Of a DNA stretch of 64,000 nt, positions 53,063-62,638 are shown in pieces. The notes below the pieces were generated by a model. It did no database searches, had not been told where the DNA came from, and worked only from the letters and a program-made list of their open reading frames with translations. The translations under genes and the position numbers were made by a program. Position 1 is the first letter of the stretch. The number at the start of each line of letters is the position of its first letter. The DNA is from Tritrichomonas musculus (Eukaryota > Parabasalia > Tritrichomonadida > Tritrichomonadidae), in the NCBI GenBank assembly GCA_039105265.1, contig JAPFFF010000001.1:8184001-8248000 (forward strand). The letters run 5' to 3'.

Positions 53063-53731
53063 ATGAGCATTGAAAATAATAATTCACAGCATAGTGTTGT
53101 TACCAGAATTCAATGTGGGAATGTAAATTGCTTTCTAGTTACATGTGGTGAAAATTCAATATTAGTTGATGCATCCAAAGAAGGATATAAAGATAAAATT
53201 ATTGAAGCATGTAAAGGACATAATATTCGTCTTATTGTATTGACTCATGGTCATTTTGATCATGCTCAAAATGCAGCATTTCTATCAAATCATTTCAATG
53301 CACCTATAGCTATGCATGAACTTGATGTTCCACTCATTGACGACAACTTATTGCAACCGTTATATGCACATACAATCACAGGAAAAGTTGTTTTATATGC
53401 ATCAATCAAAAGCATGAAAAATGAAAAAATTGAAAAGTTTACACCTTCCGTTTTATTGAAAGAAGGAGACAACTTGAGTGAGTATGGAATTCCTGCAACA
53501 GTCGTCGAATTGCCAGGTCACACTAATGGATCAATTGGCATTATGGTTGATGGAAATGGAAAAGAATTCATTGTTGGCGACGCTTTAATGCACATGATTG
53601 GATCAGCTGGAAGATCCCTCCTTTACACAAATAGAGAGCAAATGGACGAGTCATGCCACAAAATCAGTAAAAGTGGAGCCAATATAATTCATTTTGGTCA
53701 TGGAAGTTCAACAGAAAATAAAGATTGGTAA
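53063..53731 (+). CDS. Metallo-beta-lactamase-fold hydrolase
   Basis: A 222-residue protein. All zinc ligands of the fold are present: THGHFDHA (H62, H64, D66, H67), H153 in LPGHTNGSIGI, D173 in VGDALM and a final H in HFGHGS (about 212-215). The compact single-domain size and the GHTNGSIG block are like bacterial glyoxalase-II-like or generic hydrolases. The substrate cannot be told. There is no targeting signal, so it is probably cytosolic. A bacterial-like origin is plausible, as single-domain MBL proteins have often been acquired laterally by anaerobic protists, but is not shown by the sequence alone. The gene ends with TAAA. Confidence 0.85.
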   Translation: MSIENNNSQHSVVTRIQCGNVNCFLVTCGENSILVDASKEGYKDKIIEACKGHNIRLIVLTHGHFDHAQNAAFLSNHFNAPIAMHELDVPLIDDNLLQPLYAHTITGKVVLYASIKSMKNEKIEKFTPSVLLKEGDNLSEYGIPATVVELPGHTNGSIGIMVDGNGKEFIVGDALMHMIGSAGRSLLYTNREQMDESCHKISKSGANIIHFGHGSSTENKDW

Positions 53732-54580
53732 AATTTCAATAAAATTATTAAAAGATTTTTAAATTGATGTAATTGTTCTTCTTTGGTTAAAATTATAATG
53801 AAAATATTGTGAATGTTATGTGACAAATTTCAATTAATTCAATCAACTCATTCTATTTTTGGCAATTTTTTTGATTATTCAAATTCATTCAAAAATTATG
53901 ATTTTTTTCTGAATAATAATCTTGGCTTTAAATTGGTGTGAAACTAATTCAATGGTCAGTGTTAACATATTCTATAAATCAAAATGGCCAGTACTAATTT
54001 AAAAAGCAGCCTATTTTCATTCCAAAATAGCAACAGTGAAAAAGTAGTCATTAACAATTGAATTAGATATTAATCAGTGATGTTTACGGTTCCAAAAAAA
54101 AAAAAAAAATCATTGAAAAATGCTGGGGAAAAGTAAAGACTAGTATTTTTGTCATTGATGAAAAAGAAGTACAGATAATTAAAAAAGAAAATAGCAACCA
54201 GTATTAAAAAATAATTGATTAGATATTTTAGCAAAATATTAATAAAATCATTTCAAAAGCAATATTTATTTTTAGATAATTTTTTACCAATGCTCAGTAG
54301 AAATTGTCCTGATTACTTTTAACTGGGTGTTAAATCTGGAAAATAAGTAATGAAATAACAGATTTGGTCACTACAAGATAGTAATAGTAAACAACCCTGA
54401 TTATTAATAACAGAAACAGATATTGATTTATTTTTGCTACATTTATCAAGAAATTTAGAATTCTTTTATGCTAAAAATTTTGTAACTTTTTCTATATGTA
54501 CTCATAAAAAGTTTTGAGAAAAACTAAAACTAAAGTTTTGATAAAGAAAAGAGATTTAAAGAAATAACAAATAAATAAAA
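53732..54580. other. Gene-free spacer
   Basis: About 850 bp between convergent gene ends; AT-rich with a poly-A run near 54096. No repeat, RNA or open frame supported. Confidence 0.4.
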
Positions 54581-56248
54581 TTAATAATTTTCCGTTTCTT
54601 TCTGAACGCCGCATCTTGTAAGCAATTTTTCATATTCGGCCTTATTTAACCAGTTTTTATCCCATTCTTGAAGGACGCTATGCCAGTTAAGCATCTTCTT
54701 TGAAGAATCTGGATGTTGTAAAATCCTTAAAAATTCTTCCATATCTGCTTTCTCGAGAATTTTCTGATGATATAAAATTATAACAATACCAAAATTAAGA
54801 AGTCCTCTTGTACCATAGAATAAATATCTTTCAAATAATCTCAATTGAAATTCAGGTTGCCATGTATATGATTGGTAAACCGTTAAAAACCATCCTGGAG
54901 TAAACATTGACATAATAACGCCTAAAGAATCCATCTTTTTAAGAATTTTTGGACATTTTTTGTCCATAAGACATGCTAGCATGAGATTTGCTTTGTCAAG
55001 ACGAGGAAATCCGGATAAGAAATACCCACGTTGATTTAATCTCTTTCCGAGCATTACATTCAAAAATGAATAAAAGGCTGTTTCTTCATCCATATATGAT
55101 AAAAACATGCCTGCAATAAAACTCATTCCTTGGGTATATCCTAAAACTGGATCAGTTTGGCAATAACAATATAGAATACGACGAAGGGACTCAATAAAGC
55201 CTGGCTTTGAAAAGAATCCAATTTGTGGAAAAGTACGTGATAAATCTTTGTCTATTGTAACATATCCTTGATGTTTTGGCTTTTTGAGAAGTTCACTCAT
55301 AGGTGTGGGATACTGCTTCTTGGTCTGTTCTGCTTGGCATAGTAAAGCCCAAACACGGCTCCTCATGGAATCAGGAACACCTTTTTTAATTCTTGAAGCC
55401 ACTTTATTTCTATTTTTTTTCATAAAGCTGGACCAATTTTTAGTCATTTCTAACCACTTTTGAGTTCTCTCACCTTCTTTTTGGCTTTCAATTTGAATAA
55501 GTTGTAATTCTTGTTTGCTAAGTTTTTTCTTATCTACGTACCATCCATATCGATCCATTTTTCTACCATCATCCTGAGCTCTTGTATTTCCATTGTCGCT
55601 TGCATTGGTATCATTGTTATTTGCATTGTTGCTATTAGCATTATTGTTATCGTCATTGTCATTGTGTTTATGACTTTGATTAGTATCACCATTTTCATTG
55701 ACTTTTACTTCCCTGGTTTTTATTTCTGTAGGTCTCTCTTCATCGCTTTCTGAAGATGATTTTAGCTTGTCTTTTTTTTCTGTTGCCTTTGGTTTTTCAT
55801 GAGCTGGCGACGATTTTGCAGGAATTTTTTCTTCTGGAGTTTTTTTCTTATCTTTTTCTGATGTTGGTTTCTGTGTAGCTTTAGAAGGTTGAGATTTTTT
55901 ATTTTTAGATGAAGAATCATCCATAGGTTCTGAAGTTTCTTCTTCTGAAGACGATTCATCAGATGATTCTTCGACAGTTGAACTTTCTTCAGATGATTCT
56001 TCTTCAGATTTGTCTTCTTTCTTGTTTTGTGTCGGAGTTATTTTAGCTTCTTTTGTTTTTGATGCTGTTTTTTCTGGAGGTGTCGAATCGCTAGATTTTG
56101 ATGATTCCTCCTCAGAAGACTCTTGTTTTTTGTCATTATGTGGAGATTCCTGTTTAACTTCTGACTTTTGTTTTGTATCTATAGACGTTGATGTGCTCTC
56201 ATCATCTGAAGGATCGCTAGAATATTCAGATGAGTTTGAACTACTCAT
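54581..56248 (-). CDS. TBC-domain Rab GTPase-activating protein
   Basis: A 555-residue protein. The first ~230 residues are low-complexity Ser/Glu/Lys/Thr and Asn/Asp-rich, probably disordered. A TBC domain occupies about 285-510, with GVPDSMRSRVWALLCQ, the arginine-finger motif VTIDKDLSRTFP, the glutamine-finger motif LGYTQGMSFIAGMFLSYMD (normally YCQGM), and WFLTVYQSYTWQPEFQLRLF. Both catalytic fingers are kept, so GAP activity is expected; the Rab target is unknown (the Rab at 37820 is a candidate only by presence). The acidic Ser-rich head may be phosphorylated. Confidence 0.88.
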   Translation of the reverse strand: MSSSNSSEYSSDPSDDESTSTSIDTKQKSEVKQESPHNDKKQESSEEESSKSSDSTPPEKTASKTKEAKITPTQNKKEDKSEEESSEESSTVEESSDESSSEEETSEPMDDSSSKNKKSQPSKATQKPTSEKDKKKTPEEKIPAKSSPAHEKPKATEKKDKLKSSSESDEERPTEIKTREVKVNENGDTNQSHKHNDNDDNNNANSNNANNNDTNASDNGNTRAQDDGRKMDRYGWYVDKKKLSKQELQLIQIESQKEGERTQKWLEMTKNWSSFMKKNRNKVASRIKKGVPDSMRSRVWALLCQAEQTKKQYPTPMSELLKKPKHQGYVTIDKDLSRTFPQIGFFSKPGFIESLRRILYCYCQTDPVLGYTQGMSFIAGMFLSYMDEETAFYSFLNVMLGKRLNQRGYFLSGFPRLDKANLMLACLMDKKCPKILKKMDSLGVIMSMFTPGWFLTVYQSYTWQPEFQLRLFERYLFYGTRGLLNFGIVIILYHQKILEKADMEEFLRILQHPDSSKKMLNWHSVLQEWDKNWLNKAEYEKLLTRCGVQKETENY

Positions 56249-56822
56249 GATGATATTTTGATTTGAAAATAATATAAAAATACAGAATTGAAAAAGTAGT
56301 AATTTTTGAAAATTTCTTTTGAAAAATTTATCCTGATTTGAAAAAGCAGAACTATATTTACAAAAGATACGTCATTGATCGTTTTGGTGAATATTTAAAT
56401 ATTTCAAATTGACCAATTTAACGTACTGTAATGAATTTTTTTTATGTTGAATTTGCAGTTAAATTGATTAACTTCTCATTTGGTTTATTAAATTTTATTC
56501 AGTAATTTCATATTAAGAACAATAAGATGCCTAAAGAAATCGTGCCCCAAAATATCAGAATCAGCCAATTGGTTCTATACATTAAAACAAAAATAGTTCT
56601 CATTTTTTTTTACTTTGCAATGAGATAAATCATAAGTCTAAGTTGATTTATTTCATTTATAATTTGTGAAATGTTGACTCTTGGTCTTTCATAATAATCA
56701 TGATTCTATCTTATCTTTGTTAAAATCAAAAATAACTTTTCAGTTATTAAAAACATTTATTCATAATAGAAAAGCAAGAGCAAAACATGTAAATGAGTGA
56801 ATTATAGTTGTGCTTGGCTATA
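56249..56822. other. Gene-free spacer
   Basis: 574 bp between the TBC gene start and the end of the CD2BP2-like gene. GAATTGAAAAAGTAGTAATT (about 56283-56302) and TTTGAAAAAGCAGAAC (about 56337) are candidate promoter motifs for the TBC gene. No gene. Confidence 0.45.
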
Positions 56823-57470
56823 CTAATAATTTTGAGTTTCTTTCATAAGTTGATTATATTTCCTGCCAAGTTCACCTCTTTTCATTCCATAAATATTTTC
56901 AAGTCCCATGAATTGTAATTGAGATGCAGCCGTTGTTAAATCAGCTATTTGTTGTTCATCATCTTTAAATTTTCGAAAAGTTTGGCAAACATCTTCATCA
57001 TGATCCATGTAAGATATTAAGAACCTTAAAAATGACAATGCCATTTGTGGATCAAAGTCAATTAGGTTTTCTATTTCTTCATCACATTCTTCTTCTTCCT
57101 CTTCTTCTTCATCATATTCATCAAGTGGAATAAAATTACCGTTGCTATCAAATTTGCAGTGTCTGATTTCTTTTTTAAGCGAAAAAGAATCAATTATAAC
57201 TTTATCAACTCTATCCCTTAATAAATCATATCCTTCATCTTGATTTTTTTGAACAGCAAGATGTCCATCGGCATTAAATTTCGCACTATGCCATTCCTCT
57301 TTCCTTTCGAATGGTTCAATTAAAAAACTGTCTTGAAAATTGTCTTGGCAAGGATCTTCTTCATCGAATTCTGTCAAATCTTCAATTACTTCTTTATCTG
57401 TAGGCTGCTTTCTTTTTTGATATTGTAAGCGTAGAGCTTCAAGTCTCTTATCTTCGCATTTCAATTCCAT
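56823..57470 (-). CDS. CD2BP2/LIN1-like spliceosomal protein without GYF domain
   Basis: A 215-residue protein. Two consecutive blocks, IEPFERKEEWHSAKFNADGH and FSLKKEIRHCKFDSNGNFIP, resemble the CD2BP2/LIN1 (U5 snRNP 52K) region with its E-E-x-x-x-G-x-F-D-x-x-G-N-Y signature, followed by a poly-Glu stretch and a helical part. The usual C-terminal GYF domain is not visible. The family role is assembly of U5 snRNP via Prp6/U5-15K. Being head-to-head with U2AF35 supports, but does not prove, a splicing role. Confidence 0.5.
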   Translation of the reverse strand: MELKCEDKRLEALRLQYQKRKQPTDKEVIEDLTEFDEEDPCQDNFQDSFLIEPFERKEEWHSAKFNADGHLAVQKNQDEGYDLLRDRVDKVIIDSFSLKKEIRHCKFDSNGNFIPLDEYDEEEEEEEECDEEIENLIDFDPQMALSFLRFLISYMDHDEDVCQTFRKFKDDEQQIADLTTAASQLQFMGLENIYGMKRGELGRKYNQLMKETQNY

Positions 57471-57530
57471 TTATAGAAAGTTTTAAAACTTTTTATTTTG
57501 AATACTCCTTTGAAAAAGTTAAGAAAAAAA
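57471..57530. promoter_or_regulatory. 60-bp bidirectional promoter between CD2BP2-like and U2AF35 genes
   Basis: Contains AAAACTTTTTATTTTGAA and CCTTTGAAAAAGTTAAG (57507-57523), the same CTTTTTGAA/GAAAAAGTT words found before other genes, here close to both ATG codons. Confidence 0.55.
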
Positions 57531-58172
57531 ATGAGTAAAGAAAAAGACACTGTTTGCATTTTTTATAAAAAGACAGGATCTTGTTCAAGAGGAGACTCGT
57601 GTAGCAAAACGCATACTGAAGCGCCAATTGCTAGAACAATCGTACTTCATCATATATTTCCAGATCCAGATGTTTTTTCAAATATGTTAGCGTCAGATAC
57701 TTTTAAACTTGATAGTTTAAAGAAGCAACGATTAGTTGATGTATTTTTTATTGATGTTGCTTGCATGTTAATGCAGTTTGGTGAATTAGATGATATGGCT
57801 ATAGCTGGGAATAAAAATGACACACTTTCTGGAAATGTTATTGCATTTTATCGTGATTCTAATGCTGCTGCTGCTGCTCAAAAAGCTCTAGACGGAACTT
57901 ATTATGCTGGAAGAAGGATTCATGTAACGCTTTCTCCAACTTTAAGAATATCAACTGCCTTTTGCCACAATTTTGAAACTAACCAATGTCAAATGGGAGA
58001 TGCTTGCTGTTTTATTCATCCTTTGGAGCCAACCAGTGTTACCTATAATGAAATCTTTCCACATAATGTTAAAAATATAGCTAGACAATTACGAAACCCC
58101 AAAAAGAAACGAATTATTGATCATCCAATGGATTTGTTATATGGAAAATCGAAATATGATCCATTTCCTTAA
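57531..58172 (+). CDS. U2AF1: U2AF small subunit (U2AF35)
   Basis: A 213-residue protein from the ATG at 57531 (MSKEKDTVCIFYKKTGSCSR). The frame opens 11 codons earlier only with TTG, within the promoter motif. Domain order is typical: CCCH zinc finger 1 (C9-x8-C18-x5-C24-x3-H28), a U2AF-homology RRM (about 35-145, ARTIVLHHIFPDPDVF, SGNVIAFYRDSNAAAAAQKA, YYAGRRIHVTLSPT) and zinc finger 2 (FCHNFETNQCQMGDACCFIH). It recognises the 3' splice-site AG with the large subunit. Unlike animal proteins there is no long RS tail. Its presence implies a working spliceosome although no introns were recognised here. Confidence 0.9.
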   Translation: MSKEKDTVCIFYKKTGSCSRGDSCSKTHTEAPIARTIVLHHIFPDPDVFSNMLASDTFKLDSLKKQRLVDVFFIDVACMLMQFGELDDMAIAGNKNDTLSGNVIAFYRDSNAAAAAQKALDGTYYAGRRIHVTLSPTLRISTAFCHNFETNQCQMGDACCFIHPLEPTSVTYNEIFPHNVKNIARQLRNPKKKRIIDHPMDLLYGKSKYDPFP

Positions 58173-58372
58173 TTATCCTTTTTATTTCAAAATGTTAAGA
58201 TATATTTTTCCATGTTATTTAAATATATTGATGTAACAAGCCAATAACTTAATTGTTTTTAATAATGAAATCGAATGTTTTCAAATAATCGGTAAATTCA
58301 ATCTTTATAATTCAAATATAAAAAGAAAAAAGTAATATTGAAATAAAGATAATATTTATATTTACTAATAAA

Positions 58373-60202
58373 TTACACCGTCTTTTTCTTTGTATCTTCC
58401 AAGGCTCTTCTTTGACCTTTCCTTCTTTGGTTCCTCTCTTTCAATTTCATATACTTCGTGAAGGAGATTGGATCGATTACAGTGCCACTTTGAGCAATCA
58501 TTTCTGGTCTGTTAAGCTTCTGGAATCCAATAGCAGAGTTGAATTCTGGGCCAAGCGGATATTTGAGTTGAGATGAATATTGCTTTGGATTTGAATACAT
58601 CTTTGGAACATCTGTTATTGAATACTTTTCTACAGCAGGATCAACACCATCACGTAATATGACGTGAGGATACTGTGAATCTTTTCTGCCTTGTATTATC
58701 TCTTGTTTAATTTTCTCTCTTTCTGCTTCAATTCTTTCTCTTCGTCGCCTAGCTCCTTCAGATTCCTCAGCACCTGGGCCTGCCCATGATCCCCAGCCTT
58801 CCATATGTAATTCATCCATATTTGGTAGAACACGCTCAGTTTCTTTGAGAGCTTGTTGTTCCTTTTCTTTTTCGAATTCTTCTTTAAGGCCAAACATATC
58901 TGCAAGGATATCTTTTTGTTCTTCCTTTCTAGCAAGATCAATATTTTCTGCAGCTGCCTTTAACTCAGATTCAGTAACTTGATTAATTGAGTTTGCAGAA
59001 ATAAATCGATTACCTCGCCTCTTCTTCTTGTTTGATAGCCATGGATTATCATCGTTTTGTTTATTTTCTTCTGAATTATTAGAAACTTGATCTGTTTTGT
59101 CCTTTAATTGAGTTTGTGATTCCTCTGATGCTTTTTCAGCATTGTCTGTTGATTGTGCTTTAATATTTTCGGACTTATCGTTAATTTTTTCAGGTGATTC
59201 TTTTTGCTTTTTCATTTGAAATCCCTGATTTGATCTTACTGTAACGATTCCTGATGCAGGTACTTCTTGGTCAACTGTCTCATCTCCTTCCATCATTTTA
59301 GTATATTCTTCTAATTCTTTCTCTTTTCTTTCTTCAGCTTCCTTCATAAATTGCATGTCAAAAAGAGGTTTTAAATGATTATTTTCTTTAATAGGATTTT
59401 CTGGAATCTTTGATTTATCATCATCATCTGATTCATCATCGGAATTATCTAATCCTAATCCATTGATTTTCTTGGATAATTCCTCACCAAGTTTGACTTG
59501 TTCTTCGTAGCTTTTAAGAACATCACTTGAAGCAGCTTTTAAACCTCGAGACAAAACGCGTCTTACCCATTGAGATGTGTTTTTATGACGTAATGTTGCA
59601 CGTTCACGAGCACGATCAACCTCAATTTTTTCAAGTCTTCGCTTAAAAGCTTCTGGATCAACTTCAGCAAGTTCTTCAAGAGGTAAATCAGCCATATCTT
59701 TTTTATGGAGCCTTCTGAATTGTTTTGATTTGATTTTCTTCCATCTTTTAGCTTTTTGTTCATTATAAAACTGTAAATTCCTCATCATTGCAAGCTGTTC
59801 AATTCTTTGACGGAATTCTTCTTCTGGTAAATGTGATAATGCGTCATTTTCAAGAGATAGTTGAGATTCTCTTGTAAGTTTTTCTTCCTTCAAAATTGCA
59901 TCAATTTCAGAACCAAAATCATTTTGGCCCAAATTAACAGTATCCATTTTAATGTTAGAATTGTTATTTTCGAAGGTGACTGTTCGTCTTTTCATAATAT
60001 TGTTGACAACTGGAGCCCATTGGTCTATTTCTTCAGTAACAATTTCATTAGCTGCCTTTAAATTCGCTCTTTTTTGATCAACTTGAGATGTTTCTCTAAG
60101 AGGCTCCACTGAATGTGCTGCCAATCTTTTAAGATCTCCATGTTCTGTTGTATCATCTAATGCTGAAACAAGATCATCGACATTTACTTCATCATCACTC
60201 AT
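58373..60202 (-). CDS. UTP14: UTP14-like SSU processome protein
   Basis: A 609-residue protein, highly charged. Signature segments: QFYNEQKAKRWKKIKSKQFR RLHKK followed by PEAFKRRLEKIEVDRARERATL and RHKNTSQWVRR (central UTP14 core); GWGSWAGPGAEESEGARRRR (the GWGSW box); and DPAVEKYSITDVPKMYSNPKQY, YPLGPEFNS, LNRPEMIAQSGTVIDPI at the C-terminus. Family role: U3 snoRNP/SSU processome component that activates the helicase Dhr1 during 18S rRNA maturation in the nucleolus. Acidic middle regions (DNSDDESDDDDKSK) are disordered. The upstream 60203-60421 spacer has no gene. Confidence 0.9.
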   Translation of the reverse strand: MSDDEVNVDDLVSALDDTTEHGDLKRLAAHSVEPLRETSQVDQKRANLKAANEIVTEEIDQWAPVVNNIMKRRTVTFENNNSNIKMDTVNLGQNDFGSEIDAILKEEKLTRESQLSLENDALSHLPEEEFRQRIEQLAMMRNLQFYNEQKAKRWKKIKSKQFRRLHKKDMADLPLEELAEVDPEAFKRRLEKIEVDRARERATLRHKNTSQWVRRVLSRGLKAASSDVLKSYEEQVKLGEELSKKINGLGLDNSDDESDDDDKSKIPENPIKENNHLKPLFDMQFMKEAEERKEKELEEYTKMMEGDETVDQEVPASGIVTVRSNQGFQMKKQKESPEKINDKSENIKAQSTDNAEKASEESQTQLKDKTDQVSNNSEENKQNDDNPWLSNKKKRRGNRFISANSINQVTESELKAAAENIDLARKEEQKDILADMFGLKEEFEKEKEQQALKETERVLPNMDELHMEGWGSWAGPGAEESEGARRRRERIEAEREKIKQEIIQGRKDSQYPHVILRDGVDPAVEKYSITDVPKMYSNPKQYSSQLKYPLGPEFNSAIGFQKLNRPEMIAQSGTVIDPISFTKYMKLKERNQRRKGQRRALEDTKKKTV

Positions 60203-60421
60203 TTTTGATGAAATTTATTCGACCACAGTGTAAATTTATAAATCATTCAATTTTCAGAAATAAATTTTTTTCGTATTAAATTTGAATATAAATAGAAATA
60301 TTCAATGTTTGAATTGAATTTTTTATAGAAATGTGAAATGGCCATTTATCAATTTAATTTGTGAATTGATAATTTTATAATTTCAATGATTCCATATTAG
60401 TGTAGTCAATTAATAGATTAT

Positions 60422-61080
60422 TTAAACAGGTCGCCAGAATCAATTCTTGTGCTTGCTCAAGTCAAAAGGATATGTAATTATTCAGACTTATTTATCTCCT
60501 CTTGTCTCAATAAGTAACTCATATAATGAGCTCCTGCATATTCAATGATTTTGTTCATCAATACAATATTTTGATCTAAGTCAAAGACAGACTCATAGCA
60601 GTGAAAATGAAACGAGAGTTTTTTGTTGAGGAATGAATAGAAACTACCAAGCTGTGAATAAGTTATGAAATCTTTATTTGGAATGCTAATTTGGTATTTT
60701 TCTTCACATCAAGAAGTTTTTCCTTTTGCTGCAATTCCAAGAAGAAGAATATCATTATGGCCCATAGTTACTAAAGCAATGAAAGTCATCCTTTCTTTGG
60801 TGTTACAAGATTTGGGCTTGTCAATTTAACTCCATTTGGATCTCTTTAGGCGACAAATTTTGAGTTCTGGCGAACTTTTCATCTATATTCACTAAATACT
60901 CAAAAACAAATTTCTCAATAGCTTCTTCAATTTGCTTTAAATAGATTACAGCCTTATCTTTCATAGTAAATGATTGACCAGAGATGAATCTATAGAAATA
61001 TCACTTTTGTGTTTCAAATAACATTGGAGCAGATAGGTTATGGAGGTCTACGCTCTATGAGCTCCGACCATCATTAACCA
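60422..61080 (-). pseudogene. Decayed protein-coding relic, minus strand
   Basis: The minus strand reads as a coherent protein, ending with TAA at 60422-60424, but interrupted by stops at 61055-61057 (TAG), 61001-61003 (TGA), 60709-60711 (TGA), 60478-60480 (TAA) and 60440-60442 (TGA), plus at least two frameshifts (near 60815 and 60470). Clear protein-like stretches include FISGQSFTMKDKAVIYLKQI and, further on, FITYSQLGSFYSFLNKKLSF. GC and codon style differ from the neighbouring gene spacers. Family not identified; probably part of a multi-gene mobile or virus-like element. The boundary at the upstream end is uncertain because the plus-strand relic overlaps it. Confidence 0.65.
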
Positions 61081-61129
61081 TGGTTCAGATCCATCTCTGG
61101 TCAATCATTTACGTAGTTCAACCACAAAG
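60967..61129. repeat. 24-bp inverted repeat inside the relic region
   Basis: AAATGATTGACCAGAGATG (from 60968) and CATCTCTGGTCAATCATTT (ending about 61124) form an inverted pair about 100 bp apart. Both arms encode the same short peptide (ISGQSFT) outward on opposite strands, so it may mark the junction of an inverted duplication. Confidence 0.7.
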
Positions 61130-62638
61130 TTCGTGAACGATCACGCTATTATGGTAAACTAACTCACTTTTGAATCATAAGACCTCTCGATTGATCACTT
61201 GCGCAAGAGCATCTGCCCGAAAGGTTTATCATTCTTGGAGTGTACTATTGGGATTCTATCATAAACGAACTACATTGTCAAAGAATTACATTAGCCCATA
61301 TAGTTAAAGAATTATTCGTAAATGATCAATCTACAGAATCTAATGTAAAACATCCATATACCTATAGATTTGAAAATGATACATATATAACATATAGCAT
61401 AAAGGATCTAATTATTCTAAATCTATTTAAATTAAACAATATTATATTAAACTAGCACAAGATCATCTGCGCATTTAAATTTTTTCTGATAAAGAAACAA
61501 TAAGCCATGAAGAAGAAGCATGGTTACTCACACAGGACTTCCACACCTAAAAAGATATTTCTTTTAACGATGTTAGTCTAGATTCCATAATGATTCCATT
61601 AAATCATGTACAGCCAAAGAAAGTTAAACTAGAAACGGTGCCATATAATCTTACAAAAACGATTAATTGGAACGACTATACAACAGGAGCTCGTAACAAC
61701 CATAAACTTAAGTCATTAAGTGAAAAAATCTGCGACAATGTTATCTTCAATTACATTGTTCCAATAGATCCTAACAACACGAACAAGGTAGAGTATCTAT
61801 CAAAGTTCCTTGCAGAATACATATCTGAGATTTAGAGATTACTAGCAGAACATATCATTAATAATAACAAGAGATGTATTAAGCCAATGCATAGTAACAA
61901 ATAAGGTGAGTTATAAACCTTAAATTAAGGTTCCATTACCTGCGATTCCAATAAACAATATATCAGCATTAATTACCAATGAAGATGCTATTAAATCCTT
62001 TAACGATGAAGGTATCTATATTAACGATATCTACTTCACCCACGACTTCCCTAGTGTTATTAGCATAGAAGAGGCGATCCAATACTTAATAGATAATAAT
62101 GATTATGATATAGAATTATCCAATAATGATGGAGACTATGTTATCATGGATAACGATAAATTGGTTGGTAAGAACTGAATAACCTTCTTTCATAACACAG
62201 AATACTATAGAATTAGATATAATTTCTATAACAAGTTTATCCAATCAATGGAGAGCACGAGCCTTAGAGGCAAAATTGGATCTCACATATCAGATTGGTT
62301 ATACAATCCAGGTGAGCAATCAAGACAGCATTAACAATAGCTTGGAAACAGGTTTACTACGATTTGAGTGGCAATCAATATTAACAGCAATGCTGCTTAG
62401 TGAAGAGTTCATCCTGGACCATCTTAACTATATTACAGAACTACTACCACAGGAATTAATTTATTACAATCCCATTAATAAGCAATGAAAGTTTGTCTAA
62501 AACAAATTAGAGAACAACTCACTCGTTGTAGAACAACAAAATGTTACTGTGAAAGTTAATGACTTTTACTTGTATAACATTACAGAATACTGCGTAAACA
62601 ATATTCTTCAACTATTTAGCTTTAATCTTTCAATATTA
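61029..62638 (+). pseudogene. Decayed protein-coding relic(s), plus strand
   Basis: Open coding-like blocks follow each other in shifting frames: about 61200-61455 (YYWDSIINELHCQRITLAHI), 61470-61835 (TINWNDYTTGARNNHKLKSL), 61850-62175 (KVPLPAIPINNISALITNED), 62176-62330 and 62276-62638. In-frame stops at 61476, 61548, 61833, 61921, 62176, 62486 and 62498 (TAA, TAA, TAG, TAA, TGA, TGA, TAA) fall where Gln or Trp would fit. Protein family unrecognised; a Maverick/Polinton-like or other large-element origin is possible. It is cut at 62638 by the insertion of a Tc1-type transposon. Confidence 0.6.

Noticed and set aside
61030-61240. tRNA-like motifs (GGTTCAGATCC, D-arm-like words)
   Set aside because: No cloverleaf with paired acceptor and anticodon stems could be built; the same bases read as decayed protein-coding sequence.
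60422-62638. Genuine alternative genetic code with TGA=Trp and TAA/TAG=Gln
   Set aside because: Host genes in the window use all three codons as stops, and the region also has frameshifts, so transition-type decay is the simpler reading. Kept only as an alternative in the findings.
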